A stretch of DNA of 64,000 nt from Pelagicoccus sp. SDUM812003 (GCF_031127815.1 NZ_JARXHY010000013.1:1-64000), one strand, 5' to 3'. Shown: positions 12,546 to 21,344, numbered from the stretch's first letter. Made by a program: numbers and translations. The notes: generated by a model from the sequence alone, not told the origin.

Positions 12546-13976
12546 CTAATTGAGCGGGGCGAGCTTGCTTTGCACGTCCCAGACGCGGCCGTTGGCGACT
12601 GTGAAGAGGCTTTTGCCGAAAAGGCCGCTTTCTCCGTTGAGAGCGCTGTGGTAGTGGGGATCTTTGAGTTCGGCGGCGAGTTTGCGTTCGTCGACAGTGT
12701 AAGGTTGATCGGGGTCGAATATGGCGAGATTGGCCATGGCCCCGCTTTTCATGCTGCCGACTTCGTAGGGGAATTCGAAGAACTGGGCCATGTGCTTGGC
12801 GGGATTGATGGCGGCGAGGCGATCGATGTTTTGCCATGTGTATCCGTAATTCCTGACGAGCTCGAGGTAGAGCTGCAAACTGTGCTCGATGTTGCGGGTG
12901 CCGGGGGCGCCGGGTAGCCCGTCTTTGAAGGCTTTCGCTGCCAGCGGATGCGGAGCGTGGTCGGTGCCGAAAAAAACAGTGGAATCGCCGCCGCGGATGG
13001 CGTCGCGGGTGATCTCGATGAGCGCTTGCTGGTCCTCGCGAGTGGGATGGGCCGGGCGACGGTAGTTGATCAAAGCGATCTCGTCCTTCTGGGTGAGCAG
13101 GCGCTCGCGGCACCAGTAGACGTAGTCCAGCCCGACTTCTGCCGGCAGGGCGTATGGCATTTCGCTGCGGGCGTCGAGGATCTGCTGCAGGGCTGGACCA
13201 GTAGGGATGTGTCGGGCGAGTAGGCTCTTGAGGCCAGCGTCGCGAGCTAGGGCCATGGTTTCCTTTTGGCAGGCCAGCACGGTGTCGCCGTTGAAGTACT
13301 CGTGATGGAGCAGGGCGGGATGGGGGTCGGTGCGCTCCTTGAATTCGGAAATGGTTTCGTCGGGGCGAGCTTGGTCGTTGTGGTAGGAAACGGCCTGTCC
13401 GCGCCAGAGCTCGAACATGTCGCGACGGGTTTGCCCGGTGAGGCCGGAGCCGCCGAAAGTGGAGCCAAAGTCCTTGCCCTCGTGACCGTCGATGGCGGGA
13501 GCGCCGGGCTCCATGCGCGGCCACATGACGATGGGGATGAAGCTACGCTCGCTGTAGTGGTCTTGAGTACGCTGGTGTCGGTAGGGACCTACGGGGCCCC
13601 AGGCGGTGTTGCCCATGGCCCCGACCGCGGTAACGCCTCCGCGAAGAGCGGCCAGGGAACCGGCTCGCACGCTGTACAGGGCGTTGGCCTTTTCGATGGT
13701 GGCGATGAGCGTACGGTAGTCGACGCCTTCTGGGCCGTGTTCTTCGACCTCTTCCGGCGTGGGGATGACCGCTTCGCGAAAGTGCACGTGGGGATCGAAG
13801 CGGCCGAGGGCGACGTGGGCGCTATCGGGCAGGGAAATGTCGGCCGAAGTCGTGTCGCCGAGATCGATGGCCAGCGGTTCGCCGGGGGCGCAGGTGAGGA
13901 CGCCGGAGGCGAGTTCGCCATCGTCGAGATGAATGTTTTTGGAGGCGATGCGGAGCGCGATTTTGTTCTGAGTCAC
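12546..13976 (-). CDS. Dihydroorotase-like amidohydrolase
   Basis: A 476-residue metal-dependent amidohydrolase. The first metal motif is DPHVHFRE, the opening strand motif of dihydroorotases. The late motif FGTDHAPHPLAAK supplies the family's catalytic aspartate and the DHAPH signature. Dihydroorotase closes the dihydroorotate ring in pyrimidine synthesis. The lysine normally carbamylated between the two metals is not obvious: the expected position reads VMWPRMEP, so a changed metal site or substrate is possible. A dihydroorotase-type function is most likely. The gene stands alone, divergent from tRNA-Thr, with a 38-bp palindrome about 70 bases upstream. Confidence 0.8.
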   Translation of the reverse strand: MTQNKIALRIASKNIHLDDGELASGVLTCAPGEPLAIDLGDTTSADISLPDSAHVALGRFDPHVHFREAVIPTPEEVEEHGPEGVDYRTLIATIEKANALYSVRAGSLAALRGGVTAVGAMGNTAWGPVGPYRHQRTQDHYSERSFIPIVMWPRMEPGAPAIDGHEGKDFGSTFGGSGLTGQTRRDMFELWRGQAVSYHNDQARPDETISEFKERTDPHPALLHHEYFNGDTVLACQKETMALARDAGLKSLLARHIPTGPALQQILDARSEMPYALPAEVGLDYVYWCRERLLTQKDEIALINYRRPAHPTREDQQALIEITRDAIRGGDSTVFFGTDHAPHPLAAKAFKDGLPGAPGTRNIEHSLQLYLELVRNYGYTWQNIDRLAAINPAKHMAQFFEFPYEVGSMKSGAMANLAIFDPDQPYTVDERKLAAELKDPHYHSALNGESGLFGKSLFTVANGRVWDVQSKLAPLN

Positions 13977-14048
13977 GATAGTTGAGGCAAAGCAGGAAGT
14001 GGTCGGGTGTCGAGCCTTGGCAATCGGAGTCCTGCTGCGGCGAGGTCA

Positions 14049-14086
14049 TGCAACTCTTATTTGCAACGTTGCAAAAAAGAGTTGCA
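14049..14086. promoter_or_regulatory. 38-bp near-perfect palindrome, LacI-type core
   Basis: Two 19-base arms are reverse complements with a single mismatch. The centre is the perfect 14-bp palindrome TTGCAACGTTGCAA (14061-14074), with the central CG typical of LacI/PurR-family operators. It lies between divergent transcription units, upstream of both, so it is not placed as a terminator. Which regulator uses it, if any, is unknown. Confidence 0.5.
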
Positions 14087-14157
14087 GGCGATGGTTTTCG
14101 AAACGGAGTTTTCTGCTTGCGTCGGATGCGTCGGCTCGCAGAGATTTGGGTCTGGTT

Positions 14158-14233
14158 GCCGCTCTAGCTCAGTTGGTAGAGCAACTCATTCGTAATGAGT
14201 AGGTCGTCGGTTCGACTCCGATGAGCGGCTCCA
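14158..14233 (+). tRNA. tRNA-Thr (CGT)
   Basis: This 76-base cloverleaf has an encoded CCA. The acceptor stem pairs GCCGCTC with GAGCGGC, the D-loop contains AGTTGGTA, the anticodon arm ACTCATTCGTAATGAGT gives anticodon CGT, and the T-loop is GGTTCGACTCC. Its last 16 bases are duplicated 95 bases downstream. Confidence 0.98.
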
Positions 14234-14395
14234 CTTCGTCGCGCCGCCATCTACGTCGAACTACGTTCGATGTCTCGCCACTGGAGGGGCTCGAGTGTCG
14301 CTTCGCTCGGTACCGATGAGCGGCTCCACTTCGTTGCGCCGCCATCTACGTCGAACTGCGTTCGATGTCTCGCCACTGGAGTGGCTCGAGTGTCG
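14218..14395 (+). repeat. 95-bp tandem repeat carrying the tRNA-Thr 3' tail
   Basis: Unit one (14218-14312) starts with the last 16 bases of tRNA-Thr (CCGATGAGCGGCTCCA). Unit two (14313-14395) repeats the tail at 14313-14328 and most of the spacer, with three substitutions, and is truncated before its end. Each spacer contains a small perfect hairpin (TCGAAC-TAC-GTTCGA in unit one). Unlike the tRNA-Phe array there is no T-run terminator. The end of spacer one, GTGTCGCTTCGCTCGGTA, is nearly identical to the corresponding segment of the tRNA-Phe repeats. Confidence 0.93.
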
Positions 14396-14486
14396 TCATT
14401 GCGTTTGGTGGTAGCGAATACAGGGGGCTCGGTTTTGTTTTGCGTCTAGGAAGGTGTTTCGTGCGGACGTGGCCTGAATCGCTCGC

Positions 14487-15371
14487 TCACTGCGGCCTGT
14501 TGGATTCGCGCCAGTCGCTGGGGGCTTGGGCGCAGAGCTTTTTGAACCAGTTGGAGAAATGAAACGGGGAGCCGAAGGAGAGGGCTTCCGCGATTTGGCT
14601 GACGTTCATTTCCGAGTAGAGAAGCATGCGTTTGGCTCGTTCGAGTCTGAGCTGGGAATGGTACTGCTTGGGACTCATTCCAGTGTATTGCTTGAACATG
14701 CGGCGAAAGTAGGTGTATCCGACATTCAACTTCGCGGCGATTTCCTCTGGGGAGATGGCCGCGTGGTCGTGCTCGCGTAGCATGAAGGTGGCTTTGCGGA
14801 TCACGGAGCGGATGGCTTGGCTCTCTTCCTTTCGGCGCAAGGGGAGATTTGTGGAAAGTGCCAGTATTTGTATAATTGCCGAGGCTGCGATGGATCGGAA
14901 CCCCAGCGCTTCGCTGCGAACTTCCTCCTGTACCAGCTGAAACTGTCCGAGCAGCGCCTCCGCGTGTCCGACTTGGCGAAGGGGAGAGCTGGGGTCGAGC
15001 ACTCCTCGCTCTCGAATGCGGTCCGCGTAGGCCCCGTCGAAAGCGATCCAGTGCTCCTCCCAGCCCGATTCGGGAGCAGGGCGGTAGCGGTGCCAGACCT
15101 TGGGAAACAATACGAAAACCGCGGGAGCCTCCACCGCTATCGCCCCCGAGTTTTCCGTTTCCAGCAGACCGTTTCCGCGAGCGATGAAGATGACCTGGTA
15201 TTCCGACAATGTTCGACCTCTGCTCCACTCGAAGCTGTGATCCTCGGGGTGTTGGTCTCTCGGGTAGGCTTCGTTGGGACCGACGGCGGCGAACCCCGTC
15301 CCTAGGATGTCGATCATCCAGGCCGAGGGCTCGTCGGTGCGCGGGAGGTAGATGGCGAAGTCGCTCGGCAT
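14487..15371 (-). CDS. AraC-family regulator, probably of rhamnose genes
   Basis: A 294-residue regulator. Residues 1-165 form a cupin-like sugar-sensing domain (VFVLFPKVWHRYRPAPESGWEEHWIAF is the usual core pattern). Residues 190-290 hold the two helix-turn-helix units; the first begins at ISPEEIAAKLNVGYTYFRRMFKQ and the second at NVSQIAEALSFGSPFHFSNWFKK. It is transcribed divergently from the L-rhamnose isomerase gene across 150 bases. RhaS/RhaR-type AraC proteins control rhamnose genes in other bacteria, so activation of the adjacent operon in response to rhamnose or a related deoxysugar is inferred from context. Confidence 0.88.
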   Translation of the reverse strand: MPSDFAIYLPRTDEPSAWMIDILGTGFAAVGPNEAYPRDQHPEDHSFEWSRGRTLSEYQVIFIARGNGLLETENSGAIAVEAPAVFVLFPKVWHRYRPAPESGWEEHWIAFDGAYADRIRERGVLDPSSPLRQVGHAEALLGQFQLVQEEVRSEALGFRSIAASAIIQILALSTNLPLRRKEESQAIRSVIRKATFMLREHDHAAISPEEIAAKLNVGYTYFRRMFKQYTGMSPKQYHSQLRLERAKRMLLYSEMNVSQIAEALSFGSPFHFSNWFKKLCAQAPSDWRESNRPQ

Positions 15372-15521
15372 TGTGTCAGAAATTGTATATCAATAGTCAT
15401 TCTGTCTATGGCAAAATCGGCTCTAGGTTGCTAACATGTGGCTTTTGACCGATTCTGTTTCGAGGCGAGCGAATCGCTCGATGTTCGGCCACTTTTTTTT
15501 AACCCCAACCCTATTGGCATC
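15372..15521. promoter_or_regulatory. Divergent promoter region, araC-type gene / rhaI
   Basis: This 150-base region is A+T-richer than its surroundings and must hold both divergent promoters. A perfect 15-bp palindrome, CGAGCGAATCGCTCG, sits at 15466-15480, about 40 bases before the rhaI start. Direct repeats of the kind AraC proteins usually bind were not clear. Confidence 0.35.
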
Positions 15522-16709
15522 GTGAAAGACTCCGTTTTCAAGGCTCTCGACCAGCTGCAGATCGAACTCCCTTCCTGGGGATTCGCCGATACCGGAACGC
15601 GCTTCGGCAAGTTCTTCCAACCCGCATCGGCCATCGACACCGCCGACAAGTTTGCCGACGCTGGCATGGTCAACAAGGTCACCGGCTGCTGCCCCAGCGT
15701 GGCGGTTCACGTGCTCTGGGATTTCAAGGAAGGCCAGGATCCGAAGGAAGTCGCGGACATGGCGGCTGAATCGGGAGTCAAGGTTGGCTCGATCAATCCA
15801 AACCTCTTTCAGGATCAGGCCTACAAGCTGGGTTCCTTCGGAAACCCTGACCCGGAGGTGCGCGAGCAGGCCATCCAGCACGCCAAGGATTGCAATGAGA
15901 TCGGAGCCGCGGTCGGCAGCGATCTGATCTCCTATTGGTTTGCCGACGGCACCAACTACCCAGGGCAGGACGACATCCGCGCTCGCAAGCGTCGCTTCGA
16001 GTCCGCTCTGAAGGCGTGTTACGAAAGCATGGCTCCGTCGCAGACCATGCTGGTGGAGTACAAGCCGTTCGAGCCCGCCTTCTACCACACCGACGTCGCG
16101 GACTGGGGCATGTCCTACGCCCTTTGCAAGAAGCTCGGCGAGCGAGCCAAGGTGCTTGTGGACACGGGGCACCACTACAATGCCCAGAACATCGAGCAGA
16201 TCGTGGCCTGGTTGCTCGACGAGGAAATGCTAGGCGGGTTCCACTTCAACGATCGCCGCTATGCGGATGACGACCTGACCCTCGGCTCCATTGATCCGTA
16301 TCAGATCTTCCGGATCTTCAGCGAGATCCATGGCTATGCAGCGGAAATGGGCAAGTATCCAGATGTCGCCTACATGGTGGATCAGTCGCACAACCTGAAA
16401 CCGAAGATGGAAGCTATGATCCAAACGGTCATGACCGCTCAGGAGCTTTGGGCCAAGGCGGCTCTGGTCGATCGCGAGATGCTTGCCCGTCATCAGTTGA
16501 GGGGTGAAATCGTGGATGCGGAAAACCTGCTGAAGGGAGCCTTCAATAGCGATGTTTCCGGTTATTTGCAGGACTGGCGCATCGGCAAGGGGCTGGAAGC
16601 CGATCCTCTAATCGCGTACCGAAAGAGTGGGTACGCTCGGGAAATCGAAGAGGAACGCACTCGCCGTCGCGAAGCGTTGGGCCTGACCCAGGCGAGCTCC
16701 TACGCCTAG
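15522..16709 (+). CDS. rhaI: L-rhamnose isomerase, RhaI type
   Basis: A 395-residue TIM-barrel sugar isomerase that converts L-rhamnose to L-rhamnulose. Metal-binding residues of the RhaI/xylose-isomerase-like group can be seen in MLVEYKPFEPAFYHTD, VLVDTGHHYNAQN and GFHFNDRRYADDD. It resembles the Pseudomonas-type enzyme rather than E. coli RhaA. The frame is open from 15438, but GTG at 15522 is preferred because VKDSVFKALDQLQIELPSW matches the usual N-terminal region; no Shine-Dalgarno is seen, so the start is uncertain. It heads the rha-lut-BMC series and is followed after 25 bases by rhamnulokinase. Confidence 0.9.
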   Translation: MKDSVFKALDQLQIELPSWGFADTGTRFGKFFQPASAIDTADKFADAGMVNKVTGCCPSVAVHVLWDFKEGQDPKEVADMAAESGVKVGSINPNLFQDQAYKLGSFGNPDPEVREQAIQHAKDCNEIGAAVGSDLISYWFADGTNYPGQDDIRARKRRFESALKACYESMAPSQTMLVEYKPFEPAFYHTDVADWGMSYALCKKLGERAKVLVDTGHHYNAQNIEQIVAWLLDEEMLGGFHFNDRRYADDDLTLGSIDPYQIFRIFSEIHGYAAEMGKYPDVAYMVDQSHNLKPKMEAMIQTVMTAQELWAKAALVDREMLARHQLRGEIVDAENLLKGAFNSDVSGYLQDWRIGKGLEADPLIAYRKSGYAREIEEERTRRREALGLTQASSYA

Positions 16710-16734
16710 ATTTCGAATGCCCAAGGGATGTGGT

Positions 16735-18243
16735 ATGAGTGAGCCCGGCCGAAAAGTCTATCTCGCAGTCGATCTCGGGGCCAGCAGCGGTCGCGTGATG
16801 GCTGGGGAGTGGAATGACGGCAAGCTGAGCTTGAAGGAGGTGAATCGTTTCAAGACCCCTTCCGTAAAAATCGGCAGGTATTGGCATTGGGATATTCTTA
16901 GCATCTATTCGAGCGTCGAGGAAGGGCTGCGCAAAGCGGTGCAGCGCTATGGCGAGTCCGTTGTATCCGTTGGAGTGGATACGTGGGGCGTCGACTATGG
17001 CTTGCTCGACGAGGAGGGTGAACTGCTTGCCAATCCCATCTGCTACCGGGACAGTCGAACCGAAGGCGTTTCCGACGATTTGCATGATACCTTGAGCAAG
17101 GAGAGAATCTACGCTGAAACGGGAATCGACTTCATGTTCTTCAACACGCTCTACCAGCACGCGGCGGAGGCTCGCGATGGCAGGACGGCCTACTTGCATG
17201 CGGATCGAGCTTTGTTTTTGCCTGATTTGATCAATTTTTGGCTCAGCGGAGTGAAGGCGACCGAACGCACGATCGCCAGCACGAGTCAGATGCTGAATCC
17301 GAAAACGGGCGATTGGTCGGAGCCTCTGCTGGAGGCGGTAGGTGTGTCGCGTTCGCTTTTGGGCAAGATCGTCGAGCCGGGCACGCGCTTGGGGCCGATC
17401 CAGGCTTCGGTGCAGGAATCGCTAGGCTCCCATGCCTTCGAGGTGGTGGCGGCTCCGGGGCACGACACGGCCAGCGCCTTCATGGCGCTTTCCGGAAACG
17501 AGCCGGACTACGGAATTCTCAGCTCCGGCACATGGTCCTTGATGGGGGTGGAGCTGCAAGAGCCGAACTGCTCCCTTGAAGCGATGGATGCTGGTTTGTC
17601 CAACGAAATTGGATACGGGAGATCCGTCCGCTTTTTGACCAATATCTGCGGCATGTGGCTGCTCGAGGAAAGCCTGCGCCAATGGAGACGCAAAGGTCAG
17701 GACTTGGAGTACTCGGAGATCGCCCAGCTGACTCGGGAAGCGGAGCCGATGGCTTGCTTTTTCGATCCGGACGACCCCGTCTTCTCGTCGCCTGGTGACA
17801 TGCCGCAGCGCATCGTCGACTACTGCAAGGCGACCGGACAACCTGCGCCTTCGAGCGTTGGTCAGGTAGCTCGCAGCATTTTCGATAGCCTCGCTCTGAA
17901 GTATCGATTTGTATTCGAAAAACTGCAACGCTTCGCCCCGCGCCCGTTGAAAGGCCTGCACATCCTTGGGGGCGGTTCGCGCAACGAGCAGCTGAACCAG
18001 ATGACGGCGGACGCGCTCGGTGTGCCGGTTTACGCTGGGCCTTCGGAAGCCACGGCCATCGGCAATATCTGCAGCCAGCTGATCGCGAACAAGGAGCTGG
18101 CGGATCTGGCTTCGGCGCGCGAAATGGTGAAGCGTTCGTTTGCCATCGAGCGTTTCGAGCCGAATAAGAGCTCCTTGTACGAAGAGGCGAGCAAGCGATT
18201 CGCTAAACTTCTCGACCGAGACCTGGAATCAACCCGCTCGTAG
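16735..18243 (+). CDS. rhaB: Rhamnulokinase
   Basis: A 502-residue FGGY-family kinase that phosphorylates L-rhamnulose at C1. Visible marks are the ATP-binding start VYLAVDLGASSGRVMAGEW, the substrate region SVGVDTWGVDYGLLDEEGELL, the phosphate motif ILSSGTWSLMGVE and the adenosine motif LHILGGGSRNEQLNQMTAD. The start at 16735 is preferred over 16717 because AAGGGA lies upstream and the kinase fold starts directly. It feeds the class II aldolase encoded in the microcompartment operon. The gap to lutA is 33 bases with no terminator, so co-transcription is likely. Confidence 0.95.
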   Translation: MSEPGRKVYLAVDLGASSGRVMAGEWNDGKLSLKEVNRFKTPSVKIGRYWHWDILSIYSSVEEGLRKAVQRYGESVVSVGVDTWGVDYGLLDEEGELLANPICYRDSRTEGVSDDLHDTLSKERIYAETGIDFMFFNTLYQHAAEARDGRTAYLHADRALFLPDLINFWLSGVKATERTIASTSQMLNPKTGDWSEPLLEAVGVSRSLLGKIVEPGTRLGPIQASVQESLGSHAFEVVAAPGHDTASAFMALSGNEPDYGILSSGTWSLMGVELQEPNCSLEAMDAGLSNEIGYGRSVRFLTNICGMWLLEESLRQWRRKGQDLEYSEIAQLTREAEPMACFFDPDDPVFSSPGDMPQRIVDYCKATGQPAPSSVGQVARSIFDSLALKYRFVFEKLQRFAPRPLKGLHILGGGSRNEQLNQMTADALGVPVYAGPSEATAIGNICSQLIANKELADLASAREMVKRSFAIERFEPNKSSLYEEASKRFAKLLDRDLESTRS

Positions 18244-18276
18244 CTCCGAGACCTTGGCGAAAACGAATTTATCCCT

Positions 18277-19032
18277 ATGATCACCCCAACAACAGCGGAA
18301 AAACGTATCAAGTTTATGGCGACATGCCTGTGCGACAGCTTCTACGGCGATGTCGCCAAGGCCAGCTATCGGGTGCTGGAGCATCTCGGTTGCGAAATCG
18401 ATTTCCCGGAAGGCCAGACCTGCTGTGGTCAGCCAGCGCACAACGCAGGGGATTGGAAAAGCGCCCGCAAGGTGGTCGAGCATACGCTGGAGGTTTTCAA
18501 AGGGAACGAACCGGTGGTGGTGCCGTCCGGCTCATGCGCGGCCATGTCGCGTCATGGAGCGCTGCTCTGCATGGAAGGTCAGTCTGGCGAAGCGGATGCC
18601 CGCTCCATGGCGAACCGGACTTGGGAGCTTTGCGAATTCATCGTGCAAGGGCTGGGAGTTGGTTCTTGGAAAGGGCGTTTCCCGAAAAAGGTCGCGTTGC
18701 ACCGCAGTTGCCATACGCGAGGCACCAAGGCCTACGAAAGCGCGGTGCAGCTGCTCTCTTCGATAGAGGGCCTGGAGCTCGTGGAAGTGGGCGAGCTCGA
18801 CCAATGCTGCGGCTTTGGCGGCACCTTTTCAGTGAGTTTTCCTAATGTATCGAAGGAGATGGGACAGTTGAAAATCGAGCACCTGATCGCGAACATGCCG
18901 GACTGTATCGCTTCTTTGGATATGGCTTGCGCCATGCATTTCGGCGGCATGATGGATCGGCAGGGAATCAAGACGCCTCGGTTGCACGTCGCCCAGATCT
19001 TGCTGCAAGCCTTGGAGAGCGTAGAAAAATAG
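18277..19032 (+). CDS. lutA: L-lactate oxidation subunit LutA (CCG-domain Fe-S protein)
   Basis: A 251-residue cytosolic protein with two cysteine-rich CCG domains, each expected to hold part of an unusual iron-sulfur cluster: TCCGQPAHN near residue 49 and DQCCGFGGTFS near residue 175. LutABC oxidises L-lactate to pyruvate in bacteria lacking a membrane lactate dehydrogenase. Its position between rhaB and the compartment genes fits its task, since fermentation of the deoxysugar side chain yields lactate. It is followed by lutB after 13 bases. Confidence 0.93.
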   Translation: MITPTTAEKRIKFMATCLCDSFYGDVAKASYRVLEHLGCEIDFPEGQTCCGQPAHNAGDWKSARKVVEHTLEVFKGNEPVVVPSGSCAAMSRHGALLCMEGQSGEADARSMANRTWELCEFIVQGLGVGSWKGRFPKKVALHRSCHTRGTKAYESAVQLLSSIEGLELVEVGELDQCCGFGGTFSVSFPNVSKEMGQLKIEHLIANMPDCIASLDMACAMHFGGMMDRQGIKTPRLHVAQILLQALESVEK

Positions 19033-19045
19033 GAGAACAGCAGCG

Positions 19046-20470
19046 ATGGCGAAACTAGTTCAGGATATCGATCGATTTGTCGCGGGCATGAAGCCCGAAA
19101 CCCGCGCCTCGGTGCACGGCTCCTCCAAGATCAAGGCCGAGAAGCGCATGGACATCCTCGCCGCGGAGTTCGATGATGCGGATGCGGTACGCAAGATGGC
19201 CGGGCAGGTGAAGCAGCACACGCTGGAGCACCTCGCGGACTATTTGGAGCAAGCGGAAGCGTCCTTAAAACGCAATGGAGTCCACGTGCATTGGGCGGCC
19301 GATGGCGAAGAGGCTAACCGGATCGTGCACGATATCATGGTGCAGCGCGGCGCCAGAAAAATGGTCAAATCCAAGAGCATGGTGAGCGAGGAAACCGAGC
19401 TGGTGCCATACTTGGAAGAGCGCGGCATGGAAGCGGTAGAAACCGACCTCGGCGAGTTCATCGTGCAGATCGATGGGGATCATCCCAGCCACATCGTGAC
19501 ACCGATCGTTCACAAGAACCGCAAGGAGATCGCCGCCAGTTTCGAGCGCGAAGGGCTCGGGCCCTATACCGAAAGTCCCGAGGAGCTGACCGCCATGGCT
19601 CGCCAGCACTTGCGGGCGAAGTACTTGGAGGCGGACGTCGGGTTGACGGGGGCTAACTTCGTAGTGGCGGAGTCAGGACGCATCGTTCTGGTGACCAACG
19701 AAGGCAACGCACGCTTCAGCATGGCCGCCACCAAGACGCATATCGCCATGGTGGGCATCGAGAAGCTTATCCCGAGGGATAGCGATCTGCCACTGTTTCT
19801 CTCTCTGCTCGCCCGCTCGGCCACCGGTCAGCGACTGACCGTCTACACTCAGTTCATCGGCGGCCCGAAAGCGGAGTCGCAGCAGGAGGGGCCCGAGGAA
19901 ACGCACGTAGTTTTCCTGGACAATGGGCGTAGCAAGGTGCTGGAGAGCAACTGCAGGGAAATCCTGCGCTGCATCCGCTGCGGCGCGTGCATGAACATTT
20001 GCCCCGTTTATCGACAGGTCAGCGGGCACGCCTATCGCCACGTTTATCCCGGGCCTGTTGGGGCGGTGCTCAGTCCCTTGCTCAATCGCGGAGGCTTTTC
20101 GGAGCTGGCGGATCTTCCCAAGGCATCCAGCCTTTGCGGAGCCTGCCAGGAGGTTTGTCCGGTCGATATTCCGATTCCCGATCTGCTGGTTCGTTTGCGC
20201 AACAAGGGAAAAGAGGAGCATTCTCCTCGCACCAGCATCGACACGCCAGGCTTTGGAGCATGGGCCATGGCGGCGAGCTCTCCCTTGGTCTGGAAGGCTG
20301 GCTTGACCGCCGGACACGCCATGAACCTGACGCCGAAGTCGCTTTTGAACATTCACCCGTCCGCCAAAGCGTGGCAAAAGAACCACGACCTGCCGCCGTT
20401 TGAGGGGGGCGAGTTTCGTTCCTGGCTGAAGCATGATGCGAAGTCGCAAGGGAAGGAGAACTCCAAATGA
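19046..20470 (+). CDS. lutB: L-lactate oxidation subunit LutB (Fe-S protein)
   Basis: A 474-residue protein with an N-terminal LUD domain (about residues 60-290) followed by two ferredoxin-type 4Fe-4S motifs, CIRCGACMNICPVYR (near residue 310) and CGACQEVCPVDIPIP (near 360), each with the expected spacing. It passes electrons within the LutABC complex. AGGAGAA precedes the ATG. The stop overlaps the lutC start by four bases (ATGA). Confidence 0.95.
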   Translation: MAKLVQDIDRFVAGMKPETRASVHGSSKIKAEKRMDILAAEFDDADAVRKMAGQVKQHTLEHLADYLEQAEASLKRNGVHVHWAADGEEANRIVHDIMVQRGARKMVKSKSMVSEETELVPYLEERGMEAVETDLGEFIVQIDGDHPSHIVTPIVHKNRKEIAASFEREGLGPYTESPEELTAMARQHLRAKYLEADVGLTGANFVVAESGRIVLVTNEGNARFSMAATKTHIAMVGIEKLIPRDSDLPLFLSLLARSATGQRLTVYTQFIGGPKAESQQEGPEETHVVFLDNGRSKVLESNCREILRCIRCGACMNICPVYRQVSGHAYRHVYPGPVGAVLSPLLNRGGFSELADLPKASSLCGACQEVCPVDIPIPDLLVRLRNKGKEEHSPRTSIDTPGFGAWAMAASSPLVWKAGLTAGHAMNLTPKSLLNIHPSAKAWQKNHDLPPFEGGEFRSWLKHDAKSQGKENSK

Positions 20471-21084
20471 GCGAAACGAGAAACCAGCTGCTTTCGAAAG
20501 TTCGAAAGATAACCGAGGCTCTTCCCGATCGTACCCCTTTGCCGGATACGCGCGAGGTAGCCGCTCTGAAGAGTAGGCTTGTCCCGAATGCGAACGACGA
20601 GGCGACGCTGGCGGCCACATTCGCAAAGCGTTGGAAGGAAGCCAGCGGCTTGCTGCTGGAGAGCGTGGCGGACTTGAAGACGTTTTTAAAAGCGGAAAAC
20701 GTGGGCGACGGCTATATCGATCCATCCGTCCTCCCGATGCTAGGCATTGAGGAGCTGGCGGGTGCGAGAACGGAATACGACCGAGCCCGCGTCGATGCGA
20801 TCCAGTTTGGAATCACTCGAGCCAGCTTGGGTGTCGCCGAGACCGGCACTGTCGTTTTGAAGGATCGCGTCACCAGCAATCGTCTGGCGGCGCTGGCTCC
20901 TTGGGTGCACATCGCGGTGCTGAAGAAGTCCGAAATCGTAGCGACGCTAGGTGACGCGGTGGCCCAATTCGGAGACGATCCCTCCATCGTGTTCGTGACG
21001 GGGCCAAGCAAAACCGCCGACATCGAAGGCATTCTGATCGAAGGCGTGCACGGTCCCGGCCGCCAAGCAGTTCTGTTGGTTTAA
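20467..21084 (+). CDS. lutC: L-lactate oxidation subunit LutC (LUD domain)
   Basis: A 205-residue LUD-domain protein, the third LutABC component. The conserved blocks are ITRASLGVAETGTVVL, HIAVLKKSEIVATL and IVFVTGPSKTADIEGILIEGVHGPG. It lacks iron-sulfur cysteines, as expected. It is the last gene before the 260-base gap that separates the rha-lut genes from the microcompartment operon. Confidence 0.94.
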   Translation: MSETRNQLLSKVRKITEALPDRTPLPDTREVAALKSRLVPNANDEATLAATFAKRWKEASGLLLESVADLKTFLKAENVGDGYIDPSVLPMLGIEELAGARTEYDRARVDAIQFGITRASLGVAETGTVVLKDRVTSNRLAALAPWVHIAVLKKSEIVATLGDAVAQFGDDPSIVFVTGPSKTADIEGILIEGVHGPGRQAVLLV

Positions 21085-21344
21085 AAACTGACAGTGGTTC
21101 GCGGTGTCCATGTGGCCGCCGTTTTCGGGTAGGGTGATTCTTCGGCCGCTGGCTCCGCGCGGCCGTGCCGGACCCGTTTTCCGTGGGCGGAGGCATAATT
21201 CGAAAAACGCAAAAAAGCGCAGATCTGCCCGCTGATACGCAGAAAATAGGCGACTATTATCTTGATAAATCTGTGTTTGTTCGGCAAAACCTTTGAAATC
21301 TTTGGTTTTACCCCTTTGGAACCCAAATTTTCACATTCCGCCTT
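21085..21344 (+). promoter_or_regulatory. Leader/promoter region of the BMC operon
   Basis: The first half is G+C-rich and contains a short G+C-rich palindrome (CGGCCG arms near 21143-21166) without a T run. The second half (about 21200-21344) is clearly A+T-rich, as expected for a promoter. AAAACC and GGTTTT arms (21286-21291, 21304-21309) flank CTTTGAAATCTTT and could form an operator. No convincing -35/-10 pair was identified. Confidence 0.4.

Noticed and set aside
21190-21260. CGCAGATCTGC...ACGCAGA direct-repeat-like stretch before the BMC operon
   Set aside because: It resembles degenerate dispersed repeats seen in related phyla, but the similarity within this window is too short to call.
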